A stretch of 64,000 nucleotides of DNA from Spodoptera frugiperda (GCF_023101765.2 NC_064224.1:7830103-7894102), one strand, 5' to 3'. Counted from the first letter of the stretch, positions 11,296 through 22,745 are shown. Made by a program: numbers and translations. The notes: a model not told the origin generated them from the letters alone.

Positions 11296-11555
11296 AGTGA
11301 AAAGGATGGGGGGGGTTGCCATAATCCCCACGCTTGGCAGGCGGCTTGGGGATCGCAGTTAGGTCACCGATAAATTTTGAGAATGCTGCTGCCCATTCCT
11401 CGGTGGCTGGTCGCAGTTTTAGGACGTACCCGGGTCCACGGGGGTCCACGGGGAACATACTTATATAGTCGGTTAATAAATAGGCATAGTTAAAACCACC
11501 GAGCATGACTTGTTACAAAAACCTACCAGACTGAAAATAAAAGTCTACGAGTTTG

Positions 11556-11604
11556 TTGCTACGACGTAGCTGGCGCTACGTAGATAGCGCTACGGCGTAG
11601 CAAA
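11556..11604. repeat. GCTACG-rich imperfect palindrome
   Basis: Left side TTGCTACGACGTAGC, right side GCGCTACGGCGTAGCAA, with GGCGCTACGTAGATAGCGCT at the centre. It can fold into a hairpin. A similar GCTACG palindrome lies at 23980-24019. Confidence 0.7.
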
Positions 11605-11616
11605 TCTTACGTTCTA

Positions 11617-11968
11617 TAAGGCTGCCTGTCTACCGGAGCGGAGCGAGATAGCGGAGCAGAGAAACGGAGAAATATTAACCAATAGGAGTACACAAAATCT
11701 ATCCACTAAAGAGGAGCGGAGGTTTCGTGCAATTCTATTGGTTACAATTTCTACAAAACATACTAAATTAATTATTTCAGTAGCAGCGCGACAATCGCTG
11801 CATCATGTGTCGCTGAACGCTGCTCATGAATATGAGCCTCTAGCATGGCTTGAAACTAGTCGAGTTCCTCGTCAAACAGTTACGTGAGTAAGCCGATAAC
11901 ATAATAATTAATTTCTCCATTTCCCCGCTTCGCTACCTCACCCTGCTTCGGTGAACAGGCAGCCTTAC
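11617..11968. mobile_element. MITE-2 with terminal inverted repeats
   Basis: About 350 bp. The left end ATAAGGCTGCCTGTCTACCG is matched inverted by GGTGAACAGGCAGCCTTAC on the right, and the similarity runs on as GGAGCGGAGCGAG/CTCACCCTGCTTC. No ORF. Its interior (11771-11912) contains GCAGCGCGACAATCG and GAGTAAGCCGATAACATAAT, sequences that recur at 53206-53345 and 54541-54664. Confidence 0.75.
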
Positions 11969-12888
11969 TCGGGTGATTTCAAAGGCTGTATTCGGTACAA
12001 CACGGTTTCGTAAGTAAATGGCAAATAAAAATACTTGAGGGGTTATATTTTTAAGGGATTTTTGCTGGGTTTACTTTAGTATCATGTAAGTAGAAGGTAG
12101 GTCTTGATTTTGAACCCTGAGTTAGGCATTGATTTATTGAAACTTTACCATACATAGTTTCTATCCGAAGAAGCATAATTATTATTAACAGTGTGACAAT
12201 CCACTGCTAGAGACTCCTTGACATAAGAGTGTTTACTATAATCTCCATGTGGATAGTGGATTGTGCATCATTGTGCCAATAGTCGTGTCGGCTAATGGGT
12301 TAATACCCAAAAGCCTCGACCACCTTAGGCGGCTGGGGCTGATGTAGAAGGCAGTACTCCTTGAAACGACACGTATTGTAAGGAGGTTTCTGTCACTGGT
12401 AACCTAACCACTCGTAGATTGGAACGTGCTCCAGCTACTGGTCGGCTCTTATCTGCATGCGAGTTGGAGATCGCAGTATGAAAAGAGAAAAAATTGAAAT
12501 TTATGTAAAGATGCTTTTCAGTATTTAATCTGCATATAGGCTAGAATAATATGAATATCAATCATTTTAACCATTAAAAAGGTAATGATTAATTTTCTAA
12601 AGAATTACGCCGCTTAGTGTCAATTGCCAGTCCACTGAATTTTCTATCAAAAAATCGAATACTTTGTAAGCAAATGCGATTTGTTAGTTAATCTTAATAA
12701 TTCACATGAGTTCACATTTTCATTTTTCATTTTAGTCACTCTGAAATAGTGATTTAAAATCTGACAATGAATTATGTTGAACTCTAAAGCTTCGTATTCA
12801 CTAGGCAACATTAGGCACCGGCCACACTAGGGCAAAACCGCGGTTTTTAACCGCGTTACATGAAAACTAGATGCGTGATAAAAAAAAT
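11969..12888. other. No clear feature; one GC-richer patch
   Basis: Mostly AT-rich. A moderately GC-rich patch (about 12200-12480) ends GAGTTGGAGATCGCAG, like the RTE-associated repeat at 7405 and 28000, but I could not classify it. A short CCGCGGTTTTTAACCGCG palindrome sits at 12838-12855. Confidence 0.5.
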
Positions 12889-13142
12889 TGTGTAGGAGAG
12901 CCATGCTTCTGCATAAGTGGGCCGGCTCGACCGAATTGATACCACAGCCTCACAGAAAACCGACGTGAAACAACGTTTGCGTTCTGCTTAACAATCTTCC
13001 CCAACAAAATTTAAATTTCTAACCCCCAAAAGGTCAGCAACGTACTTGTAACGCCTCTGGTGTTCCGTGTGTACATGGATAGCATTGGATTGCTTACCAT
13101 CAAGTGATCCGTTGACTCGTTTACCGGTTTATACCATAAAAA
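12889..13142 (+). mobile_element. Rep-1 copy
   Basis: GAGAGCCATGCTTC, CAGAAAACCGACGTGAAAC, AACGCCTCTGGTGTTCC and TTACCATCAAGTGATCCG in order, ending ATACCATAAA. Internal deletion of the usual GAGTGAGGTTACCGGAGG block. Confidence 0.85.
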
Positions 13143-13640
13143 CTGCAAGTCGACTACTACCGCTGCTATTCGATTTCTTTTTTCGCAAAATAATCAGTCC
13201 ATTGAGGGCCTTATTGGCGAGTCACATATTGCTATTATTTAGCGTTTTCTATCTATATAATTATGATTTTATCAACAGAAAAACTGTTGAATACTTTTGG
13301 TGTTTCACAGTTTAAAGAATACAGGGTATATGTTAGTCTCAACGTCTGCCGTCACGAGATGCCCAATAGGTACGAGGCTTAATAATTTTTTATTGCATTC
13401 GTGTGTTCATTCATGTCATAAAAATCTAAAGTAATGAATATTGCCATTCACAAGCTTCATCGGTTTGTGAATCGTTTTTTATGATAGGTATAATACCAGG
13501 CTTTATATACCCCGTTGGGGTAAGCAGACGTGCATGTAATGAAGGATAATTTAAGGCAGTTGCTGTACAGTCAAATCTATTACCATACCATCAGATATAT
13601 ATTCAAGTTTTTGTGATTCTACTTTTCACTTTTGTATTTC
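13143..13640. other. No gene; possible SINE-A scrap
   Basis: AT-rich. TACCCCGTTGGGGTAAGCAG at 13508-13527 looks like a stray SINE-A tail in reverse. Confidence 0.45.
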
Positions 13641-13951
13641 TTTTTTGTGTTATAAGCCAGTAAACTAGTAGACGAATCACCTGATAACAAGCAATCGCTA
13701 CTACCCATGGACACCTGAAACACCAGTGGCATTATAAGCGCCTTGCCAGCCTTTTGGGGATTAGGAATTTAAGGATTGCTGGAGTACTGGAGATTGGGAA
13801 AATTGTGAAGGGGAGGTAATTGGGCCTCCGGTAATCACACATACAATGAAATATAACGCAAGCGTTGTTTCACGACGGTTTTCTGTGAGGCCGCGGTATC
13901 ACTCTGGTCGAGCCGGCGCTTTCGTGCCGAAACATGGCTCTCCCATTCTTA
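13641..13951 (-). mobile_element. Rep-1 copy
   Basis: Full-length inverted Rep-1, from the A-run/TTATAAGCC end at 13641 to GGCTCTCCCATTCTTA. Contains AATTGGGCCTCCGGTAATC and CACGACGGTTTTCTGTGAGG. Confidence 0.88.
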
Positions 13952-14915
13952 GACACGCTCAATATTTTCCCCAACTCAATGCTGCAATCCATTAACCTTT
14001 ACTCTACGACAATCGTATCATATTACTTCTATCGCCTTCTGAAATAAGCTACTTGAAGTAATTTTTATTCAATTATTCCAAAAACAGAACAAAATGAACT
14101 CTATAAATACGGCCACAAGGGTTTCCATTACATGTAATAAAACCCCATTAGACGTATCAAAATTCTATCAAAGACACGATTATTTATGGAAGCAACAGCA
14201 AAAATCTCCTTAAGCACTCTTATGGAGAAAATATTAAAGATGAAAATTGACATATAATGGACCTTTGTGAACGTCAAAATTGCTTTTCATTCATTGCAGG
14301 CCTTTCAAGAAGGTGCTGGTATTGTAACGCAAATGTTTTAAAAAAAAAACTTTTTACAAAGTCAATAGTATGGCCTATTGAATACCAATCAATCATTCGT
14401 AATATTAGAGGAAAGTTTATGGAAAGTCGAACAAAAATAAAAGTTTCGCTTGCTAAAATTGATTTTATTTGATAATAGACTTCATGAAATTGAAATTAAG
14501 TTACGTTTTGTTGGTGTTCTATTGAAAATAGCTGTTATTGAAATAAAAAATCTGAGAAGAGTTCAATTTAATAACAAATGGTAACTCAATCAAGATCTGT
14601 GTGCATAGGTTTTACTAAACATTGCTATGACCTAACAGGGCAAAGAACTGTACTAATAGTATATAATGCTTCTATGTATGTATATTGTGTAATAAATAAA
14701 TAAAAAATAATACAGGTCTTGGATTCGAAACCTGGAACAAGCAAGGCATTATAAAATTATGATGAGATTAATTCCCTCGCGGAATCATTGGACGCGTTGA
14801 CTTGAATAGTTTAATCATAAGCAGTGTGACGTGATGCGGTTTTTCGTTCTTGATCAAGATACATGAATGAAAATATCATGAAGTCTAGACTAGGCTGTAA
14901 TATAAAATACAGCTA
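13952..14915. other. No recognised feature
   Basis: AT-rich. A 71-codon frame at 14257-14472 has no recognisable protein and is not called. Confidence 0.55.
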
Positions 14916-15190
14916 TAAGGTTGGTTTTGATGTGCTATGTAGCTATGCTACAAAGATTTGAAACTATGTGACAGTTTTCACTGCTACTGAGCTATGTAGC
15001 TGTGCGAAGAAAATACGCAGCTCGGGTATACAATGTATCGATAGTAGGAAAGCCATCTATAGCACGCATCTTTCCATATAAACAAAAATTGCTTAGCTAA
15101 ATCCGTTTCCACCAGAGCTAAATTATGTGTACCAATAGTAAATATGATTGGTGGAAACGTAGCATAGCACTTCCCTGGTGAAAAATCACC
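14916..15190 (+). mobile_element. MITE-1, complete
   Basis: Ends resemble the MITE-1 inverted repeat (GGTTTTGATGTGCTATG at left, CATAGCACTTCCCTGGTG at right). The interior has GCGCAGCTCG-type and CGATGTATCGATAGTAGG blocks shared with 40693-40983. No coding capacity; it would need a transposase supplied from elsewhere. Confidence 0.8.
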
Positions 15191-15625
15191 GTAATTTAGC
15201 TTTGAATTATCTGTACGTCAATTAATTTTTGCCTTTTGTTTGCCCAGCATAATGTTATGTAAAAACAGGACGCTCCTACACAAATCACGTCCTAAAATCC
15301 AATCTAAATTTTAATTAACATATTCAGCTAATCTTATCGTTGTGTCTAGATCCTTGACCCACAAAAAGGACAATTAATCTGAAACAGTATTAAGACAGTA
15401 GCAATAAATTTATTCACACTGTTTACGTTTCTCCTCAATTTCGTTTTAGCACTTAATGTTATTAAGTTTTTGAGTTATCGTTCGGGTAAATACGGATGTT
15501 TAGCTGCTGTTTGTTAATGTTATTGTTATTGTATGATTAATTGTATCTCTTATTTTCTGAAGCGTAGGCAGTTGTGTAGCACTTAAACTTTAACAATATT
15601 GCAATAATGTTCTTTGTTAGAAAAA
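15191..15625. other. No recognised feature
   Basis: AT-rich, nothing recognised. Confidence 0.55.
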
Positions 15626-15909
15626 GTGTGGGAGAGCCACGCTTCGGCGCGACCGTAGTGATACCACAGCCTCACCGAAAACCGACATGTAACGACGTCT
15701 GCGTTGTGTAAGTGAGGTTACTGGAAGGCCAATTACCCCCTTCGCAATCTTCCCATTCCTCGATTCCCAAAAAATCCTTAAATTCATAACCACTAAAAGG
15801 CCGGCAATGCTCTTGTAACGCCTCTGGTGTTTCGAGTGTCCATGGGCGGCAGCGATGCTTAACATCGAATGATCCACCTGTTCGTTTACCGGGTTTATAC
15901 CATAAAAAA
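15626..15909 (+). mobile_element. Rep-1 copy
   Basis: Begins GTGTGGGAGAGCCACGC and ends at CATAAAAAAA. Holds the full internal order, including AAAGGCCGGCAATGC and GGGCGGCAGCGATGC. A 106-codon open frame on the opposite strand lies wholly inside it and is a by-product of the repeat. Confidence 0.88.
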
Positions 15910-16452
15910 ATGATCTATTCATACATGAAAAAACCAAGAAAATATTTTATCATCATGCAACAAACACGAATCTATACACTCTGTAGCATTTCTTTAAGGA
16001 TTTACGTACACCCCTTGTAAGGGTATTATGATACAAGCTCCCCCTCCCGCCCTCTCGTAGGCGGTGGCATGCGTTTTAATTTCTCGCTTCATTCACGCGG
16101 TAACCTTGTAAGTGCGTAATTTATTGGCATTTGAAAACATATATATATATGTGTATACGCTTGTACGCGATACAAGGATAATCGGTTTGCCCTCGTTTTT
16201 TCGTAGCGGTTTTTAATTTGTGTTTTTTTATTTGAACATTTAAACACACTTGAAAGGTGCTAATGGATTCTTTTTTTGGTAACGGTTGTTAGTATAAGTT
16301 AATAACTTGGATCAAAGTCAAAGTCTAAATCAAAATTGTATATTTCAAATAGACCAGGAAGGCACTGTTGAATGTCAAAGCAATAACTATAAAATTAAAA
16401 AAAAATCTGTCTATCGGTCAGTCCTCTAGTGAAGCTATTTGCTCGTTCCAAA
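15910..16452. other. No gene; short AT microsatellite
   Basis: (AT)n/(GT)n run at about 16139-16153. GC-richer patch at 16040-16075, unclassified. Confidence 0.5.
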
Positions 16453-16490
16453 GTGTAGAGTCCTATGGAGAAGAACGAGCAAGAAACTCC
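16453..16490 (+). repeat. Rep-4 fragment
   Basis: GTGTAGAGTCCTATGGAG then AAGAACGAGCAAGAAACTCC. The same motif is at 2521-2562 (inverted) and 44180-44215. Confidence 0.65.
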
Positions 16491-16493
16491 GTA

Positions 16494-16604
16494 CATATGA
16501 CTCGAAAAAGTCACATCGATACTTACCGTTGGTAGGTTTTGAATCCACGCATGCATGAGCATCGGAGCCTTGAACCAGGTCTTAAACCTGCAGGCCACTA
16601 CGAC
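16494..16604 (-). mobile_element. SINE-B head
   Basis: Reverse complement reads TGTCGTAGTGGCCTGCAGG ... CCTACCAACGGTAAGTATCG, the tRNA-like head of SINE-B. The B box is mutated (GATTCAAAACC). Confidence 0.7.
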
Positions 16605-17666
16605 ATCTAAATCTCATCAGTAGTCAGTCTAATCTAGTCTATCCACTATCAAATTCAAAATTTCCTAGTACTAACATAAAAGAGTATTTTCAAAAAGTCC
16701 CCTAGAGCATGAGAACTTGTCACCAAAACGTTTACAAACAAATAACAAACTGAAACCAAGTTGTTTACACGAAAAATTTCAGACTGAAGACGTACTGAAT
16801 TCCTTTGAGTCTGAAAAGTCTTCCTTACATATAACTTCAAGTGCCAAGCACTGAAAAATACGCTTGCTACAGTTGTAACCTAGTTTTCAGTTGTAAAATA
16901 TCTTTTTAACATTTGTTTACAATCTTGTGATTTCTCTTTGACTACAGAAAGGAAATAAAATAAAAATATCACTAGTATTAGTAAAACTTATTTGAAAATA
17001 TTGTAGTGAAGCAATAGGCTTATCTTTGAGAGCCACGACGTCATCAAACACATATACAGCTCATGAATGTGCCCCGGTGTAGCTTGAAACTAATAGAACT
17101 ATGTTCGAGCCCTTCATGTGAGAATACCATGTCCTTCTATAACTTAATTATGTCAATTTTTTTAAACTGGCAACAAGTGCTTTTGTATTCAAAATGTGTA
17201 TTGTATACGAAGAGAAGAAGTATACTTCTTCATTGAAATACTCAAGTTAACTTTATCCATACCCCAATATTCAATATGATGACCGGATTATCGGACTCAC
17301 TTATTATTCTTAAGCACTTACTTCACTCTTAGACTACAAATGACGATAAAAATACTCTTATCGCAAATTGAAGCCTCCTAGAAGAGACGAGCTAATTTAA
17401 AAAAATCGAAAATGTACTTTAAAGTAACTTCAGAATTTTGGGTCCTCAATTTATCCAACATCCGCATTCCAACCTAAAAATAATTTCAATTTAAAAAGAT
17501 TTTATTATTTCCACGGAGTACTAAACAAAATTGGATTTGATCATTCAATAAGCAATGAAGTTTCAATTCTAAACTTATTTGGACCTTCTCAGGGGCACAA
17601 TGTAAAATATTTTGCAGAAGACTAACTTCAAAAAAGAAAAATGAAAAAATTAAAACTAACTTAATT
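16605..17666. other. No gene; weak MITE trace
   Basis: AT-rich. 17035-17110 (GCTCATGAATGTGCCCCGG, GCTTGAAACTAATAG) resembles the interior shared by MITE-2 and 53206-53345, but is heavily diverged. Confidence 0.45.
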
Positions 17667-17823
17667 TTGGAGGGGTTCCCCTCTTATTCAATGAATTCTC
17701 CTGCCTTGGACGAGGCAAGAGGGCTTTTTAGACTTTTACTGACTAAAAACCACCTGTTCCTACTCCTGCTTTTCTAGCTGGAGCCTCGGTAAACCCACTA
17801 AGTAGAACCCGCAGCTTCAGAAA
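17667..17823 (-). mobile_element. R1-tail, inverted partner
   Basis: Inverted R1-tail with GACTAAAAACCACCTG, CCTACTCCTGCTTTTCTAGC and CTCGGTAAACCCACTAAGTAG. It sits head-to-head with the direct unit at 17836-18008. Confidence 0.85.
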
Positions 17824-17835
17824 TAGTACTTAGAA

Positions 17836-18008
17836 GTATGTGCGGGTCTGCGGACGACGAGCAAGGGTAGCTCGCCGCCCGAACTAAACCAGACCCTTGC
17901 GTACGGCGCGCCGCGTTCCGCGCGCGCCTCAAAGAGCCAGACCACCGCCTCACCCAAGGCGGGAGAAGTCATTGGATGATTTTCCTCACTCAAAAAAAAA
18001 AAAAAAAA
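17836..18008 (+). mobile_element. R1-tail with ~150 bp internal gap
   Basis: Starts GTGCGGGTCTGCGGACGACG, identical in kind to the sequence just after the LINE stop codon at 57881. It passes GCGCGCCGCGTTCCGCGCGC, then jumps from GAGCCAGACCACC to CTCACCCAAGGCGGGAGAAG and poly(A). The skipped middle is the part present, inverted, in the neighbour at 17667-17823. Confidence 0.85.
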
Positions 18009-18380
18009 TGATGTTACAATTTATGAGTGGCGTAGTTTATTGAGTAATTCTTGACCCCAAGGAGTAGGCAGGGTTTACACCCTTTGCTAATCCATCCGCA
18101 TTGCTTAATTTTTCCTTGCTCCTGTGACTCGAGGTCTGGTTCTGGTCGAATGAAAGCTAACTTTAAAGTGAATGGTTCGTTTGTACACTCGTCTCAGGAT
18201 GACTATGAAATACGAGGATAAATCTTATCTTTAGTAGTTTATTTATGAAAATTTTCTTTTATTGTGCGCTAGAGCAATAATCAAGAAGGTACTGTATTGT
18301 GCAGTCTCTTTTGTGCCTTTAGGTTAAAAGTCATTATGTCTCCTGCATTAAATTCACGTTTTCTGATGTATTCCGTTGCG

Positions 18381-18478
18381 GGACTTCAATGTCTAGGCAT
18401 TTTCATGATTTTATCTATTTTAGATCCTGGCTTACAGGAGTTACAGCGGTTTGGGAAGTTGTGGCGGCCTTATCCATA
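18381..18478 (+). repeat. Rep-6 fragment
   Basis: CATTTTCATGATTTTATCTA, TAGATCCTGGCTTACAGGAG and GGGAAGTTGTGGCGGCC are shared with 38581-38680. Class unknown. Confidence 0.65.
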
Positions 18479-19559
18479 AAGAAGGTACCGTCGTAAAGCG
18501 ATACAAACTCTCTTTCTACAAAGAAATTTAGTTTTTTTAATCTCCAAATTACATTGATGATATCACTAAATTATTCTTATCGTTTAATCATACTTACAGC
18601 AAAGAATTTCACAACAAAAACGTACTATCATCTATAAGTAAAAGCCTTTCAAAATAAATGGCATTACGAAATATTTTCCTATCTTAAGCCAATCAATATA
18701 CAGAAAGGCCGTTTGATCAAAATATCTTTTAAGTTGGATTTCGGATATCTTTTGAACATTATAATGCGAACTGGGGCTCGATCTGATGGATCCATAGCAG
18801 ATGGTGTGCATAAATAAACATTTCTTGGCCCAATTTTGTGCGACATTCAAATATCTTCACTAATAATTTATATTGACAGCATAAATTATTAGATAGAAAT
18901 GTCCTGTTTTGGACAAAGGACTTCTTTTTTAAAGGTTTGATTAAATCCCTATGCTTGACGGAAAATTTTGGGATTGCATTTAGTTTACAGAAAAAAATAT
19001 TTGAGATTAGCTACTACCACGCGGTTTCGCAGTCTATTGTTGATGTTTTATAGCGTAGCCTTTCTCGATAAATGGAATTTCAAAATATGGTTATAGTATA
19101 GTGCGTAATATTTATAAGTAGTAAATAACTGTAATATTTGTACACAGATTCGGTTTAATATAAAACATCCATTGTAACTTTATTCTAACAAATATTTTAT
19201 CATTATTTCTTTCTTTCTCCACTACTGTGGTTTTTGATAATTATTTATCTGAAATTCTGTCCAATCAAGACACAATTAAAACAATAATATCGTTGGCTAA
19301 ATCACCTCTCTCCATTATTCCAAGTAAATTAAGCATCACATTAAGATATGAATCTTACATAGATATTGATTTACTGAAACTGTAAGATTAATAGAGCTTC
19401 GCACACGATTAACGTTTCAGTTTCAGCAATAGATATTATGTTCCTAAGAGGGTCCCTTGTTGTATGTTTGCTTAGAATCTGTGTTGTTATCGTGTTAAGC
19501 CAATTTTCGTGGAACTGTTTCAGTGTGGAGAATTATTATTTAAACATTATGCTTGTTAA
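18479..19559. other. No recognised gene
   Basis: AT-rich. AGCTACTACCACGCGGTTTCGC at ~19010 resembles a lone Helitron-like terminal motif. Confidence 0.45.
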
Positions 19560-19756
19560 TTTGTAAAAGATTAGCTTCTGCTAGCGGTTTCGCACATCGG
19601 ATTAAAATACCTATTACCTATATAGTATCCTATTACCCAAGTCAGCTAAAACCCTGTCTGTACGGCAAATTTCATCAACATCAATTCAGTAGTTTTAGCG
19701 TGATTGACAGACAAATATCCAAACAAACTTTTACATTTATGATATTAGTGTGATTA
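19560..19756 (-). mobile_element. Helitron-like element
   Basis: Begins with AGCTTCTGCTAGCGGTTTCGC (the GC end, inverted), then CAAGTCAGCTAAAACCCTGT, CAGTAGTTTTAGCGTGATTG and TGATATTAGTGTGATTAG. The same unit lies at 23222-23398 in the same orientation. Confidence 0.55.
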
Positions 19757-20231
19757 GTAGGCACAATTGAGATGGTCCTTACCTCTACTTTGTCCATGTT
19801 ATCTGATTATTTGTTTAGTTACCTACACATATTTATGTTGTAGAATAAAAATTGATCAATAACTTCAAAATACGTTTTATTCAATATACATTAAACCTTT
19901 GTTCAATGTTTCTGCATTGTAACTGAATCGGATTGAGAAATAAGAAGGATATCTGTAAGGTCGTTGAAAACGAAATAGCAATAAAGAACAATGTTCACGA
20001 GCGGTGAAGCCTTAAGGGGTGGTACACACGAATGTGGAAAACTCCAACTCTTTTATTTTCCCTTTTGATAATGATGATGATACCGAATTATGGGTGTTTT
20101 TTGAGATCATTTGGAAAAATGGTCTGGTTTCAAGTGATTGTTGCTGACTGTTTATTGTATGTTAGGTCTTGATGGTGGAATTCTGAGTCAGGTAAAGTAT
20201 CGTTGGGATATTTGACTTTTTTATGAGACAA

Positions 20232-20291
20232 AATTGGTAAACGAGCTATCAGTTCACCTGATGGTAAGCAATCGGCTTCGCCCAGGCACCC
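20232..20291 (-). mobile_element. Rep-1 3' end fragment
   Basis: AAACGAGCTATCAGTTCACC then TGATGGTAAGCAATCGGC is the inverted Rep-1 terminus. It abuts a rearranged SINE-A. Confidence 0.65.
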
Positions 20292-20297
20292 GGGGGC

Positions 20298-20454
20298 TCT
20301 TAGCCCCTTGCCCGACACTTGCGTCCACTCGACCAACGAAGCAGAGCAGATGGTGAAAATTGGGTGTACTTTGTACAGTAACTTTACGTGCCGTAATGTA
20401 GTGGGCAGAGGGGCACTTCTGCCTACCTCTTCGAGGATAAAAGGCGTGACGTTG
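20298..20454. mobile_element. Rearranged SINE-A (inverted head, direct tail)
   Basis: 20298-20346 is the SINE-A head in reverse (CCCTTGCCCGACACTTGCG ... CGACCAACGAAGCAG). It is followed immediately by the SINE-A tail in forward orientation (GGTGAAAATTGGGTGTAC ... GGATAAAAGGCGTGACG). The middle of the element is missing. Confidence 0.8.
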
Positions 20455-20741
20455 TACGATGTATAACAATAGTCATGAAAACCAAACATAACACACCATC
20501 ATAATTTCATTACGTAACAACCCTATAAAATATAATTAACGCCGTTCCCTTAAAACCAGGTTGAACACTTAAAGGCCTATACATAATTTAAAAGTAAAGT
20601 AAGTGTTGTCGGTACGCATTCGGGACACCCTTTAAGTGGGCCCCCATTAATATACGTGAAAGCATGATAATAATCCCTTAATGAATAGTCTGTACTTTTT
20701 TTATTGTGCTCATTAAAATTATTGAGCATTTTTAGTCATAT

Positions 20742-21030
20742 AAGTGAGGGAGAGCCATGCTTCGGCACGCATGGGCCGACTCGACCACCGACCATCGGAG
20801 TGATACCACAGCCTCGCAGAAAACCGACGTGAAGCAACGCTGGCCTTGTTTTTTGTTGTGCGAGTGAGGTCACCGGAGGTCCAATTACCTGCCTTCCAAT
20901 CTCTGATTTCACAACAACACTTAAATTCCTAACCTCCAAAAGGCCGGCAACGCACTTGAAACGCCTCTGATGTTTCTGGTGTCCATGGGCGGCGGCAATT
21001 GTTTACCATTAGGTTATCCGTCTGCTCTCT
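20742..21030 (+). mobile_element. Rep-1 copy
   Basis: AAGTGAGGGAGAGCCATGC through CGAGTGAGGTCACCGGAGG to TTACCATTAGGTTATCCG. The usual A-rich end is lost. Confidence 0.85.
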
Positions 21031-21595
21031 GCAGGAATTTAGAAAAACAAAGGAATTTAAATTCTGCTAAACAAAAAACTATTCATAAAGTAAAATTTAC
21101 ATGAAAAAAGTCGTATTGAAATTAAAAAACAACTGGCTTTGTGCTCTAAAGCGACAATAGGTTTCACCTCTGAATTACAACAAAAGGGTTAACAAAAAAA
21201 ATATATGCAAATTCATTAACAATATTTTAATATCAAACACCGAAAACCGTTTTTTGGAAAATAAAGAATCGAAAACCGAATTATTTGTCATGTCTCACAA
21301 CCCTTAACCAACTGTTGAGAGCCCTGCCACGAAAAGGGTACAATAAAATTTATATAATTCACTAGACCTTCTGTTACTAGTAATTTAAAAGAAGGTCGTA
21401 AGTCGTGACCACTAAGTCCTAAGTTAGGTGTTTCATTTTGTAAAACTGTTTAAATTTTTCAAAGGGTCCATTGAGTATTGTAAATAAACTTTATCTGACT
21501 AGACATTACGGGACTGTACCCAGGTACGTGATAAAACTAAGACCAGACCAGACCTAGGAGCTGGCAGCAGCATTGTATAAAAATATTGGTGACTT
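21031..21595. other. No recognised feature
   Basis: AT-rich spacer between two Rep-1 copies. Confidence 0.55.
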
Positions 21596-21876
21596 AACTG
21601 CGATCGCCTGATGATAAGCAATCGCCGTCGCCCATGGATACCCGTAACATCTGAGGCGTTACAAGTGCGTTGTTGCCGGCCTATTGGGTGTTAGGAATTT
21701 AAAGGTTGTTGAGGAATCGTGGATTGGCAAGGGAGGGGTTAATTGGGCCTTCGGTAACCCCACTCACATAACGAAATAGAACGTAAGCATTGATTTAAGT
21801 CGATTTTCTGTGAGGTCATGGTATCAGTCAGGTCCAGCTGGCCCATTCGTGCTAAAGCATGGCTTTCCCACACTTA
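21596..21876 (-). mobile_element. Rep-1 copy
   Basis: Inverted: ATCGCCTGATGATAAGCAATC, TTAATTGGGCCTTCGG and GGCTTTCCCACACTTAAA. It lies ~100 bp before the second CR1/Jockey-like LINE fragment. Confidence 0.85.
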
Positions 21877-21980
21877 AATGTTACATTTGATTGCGCAAGT
21901 ACTATTTGTTTAAAACAATTCACTTTATAAGAAGAGCAGAATTTTCTTTTTCAAAATTCATTAGTTTATCTACCATCCGG

Positions 21981-22745
21981 TCTCTAGGAGAATCCATGGT
22001 CGAACGGTTGAACTCGTCCTTGAAGGCGGTTTCCGATTGGGGTGACGCCAACTTGGTCAAGTTCAACGCTACCAAAACCCAGGCGTGTCTATTCTCTGCC
22101 AAACGGAGTCAATTTCCGCTGGCTCCGACTTTCCGAAATGTGTCCGTTCCGGTAGCGGATCGTCTTGAGCTTCTGGGCGTAACTCTATCGCCAACGCTTA
22201 ACTTCGGCTCTTATATAGAGTCGAAGGCGCATCTGGCTGGTAGGAAGTTGGGTATCCTCTCGAAGGTGAGACGGTACTTCACACCGAAACAACTGCTGAG
22301 CCTGTACCAAGCGCAGGTTCGGTCATGTAACGGCTCGGCCAAATACCAACTGGATGCGCTCGAACACATTGAAAGGCGTGCCAAGAGGCTCATCAATGAC
22401 GATGCGCTTGTGGAGGCCCGGCTTCAAAGCCTTGAACACAGGCGCAAGGTCGCAAGCCTTTCCGTTTTTTACCGGATACATTTCGGAGAGTGTGCGGGGG
22501 AATTGCACAACTTGATTCCCCCTAGTCCTTTTCATCATCGAACCACAAGACAATCGGCGAGGCGTCACCGCTTCATGGTAGATATCCCACCCACTCGCAC
22601 GAAGCGCTTCGCTTCAAGCTTCCTTGTGCGAACTGCTAGGGAGTGGAACTCCTTGTCGGAGTCTGTGTTTCCTGATGGGTATAACTTGGGTGTCTTCAAG
22701 GCCCGAGTGAATAGGTTGCTTATGGGCAGACGTGCTCCACCGTAG
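21981..22745 (+). pseudogene. LINE reverse transcriptase C-terminal part (copy 2)
   Basis: About 254 residues of the RT thumb and C-terminal region, lacking the YADD box. An open frame continues upstream to 21891, but those ~30 residues come from flanking DNA, not from the element. Relative to copy 1 it lacks MEYCSHLWD (27 bp in frame, after QVRSC). It keeps the segment VASLSVFYRIHFGEC (22448-22495) that copy 1 has lost. The remaining protein is close to identical between copies, including FLVRTAREWN and the stop context. Non-functional because of truncation. Confidence 0.85.

Larger units (their letters stand above)
8302..11470 (-). mobile_element. Nearly full-length RTE-type LINE
   Basis: Minus-strand non-LTR retrotransposon of about 3.2 kb, the usual RTE size. 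In order it has a 5' segment, an apurinic-type endonuclease, a reverse transcriptase and a C-terminal region with KWQWAGHVARR and GRPPTRWTDD. The 3' end is an (ATG)n run (8302-8320 as ATC on plus) instead of poly(A), as is typical of RTE elements. RTEs encode one long ORF. Here it is split by two small indels, near 10220 and 9280. The 5' end is uncertain: a GGTCCACGGG duplication near 11433-11452 lies close to it. Confidence 0.9.

Noticed and set aside
16321..16620. A conserved exon, suggested by several open frames
   Set aside because: The stretch is Rep-4 plus a SINE-B head.
21891..21980. N-terminal 30 codons of the open frame over CR1/Jockey-like copy 2
   Set aside because: Homology to copy 1 starts at 21981. 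The upstream residues are flanking DNA that happens to be open.
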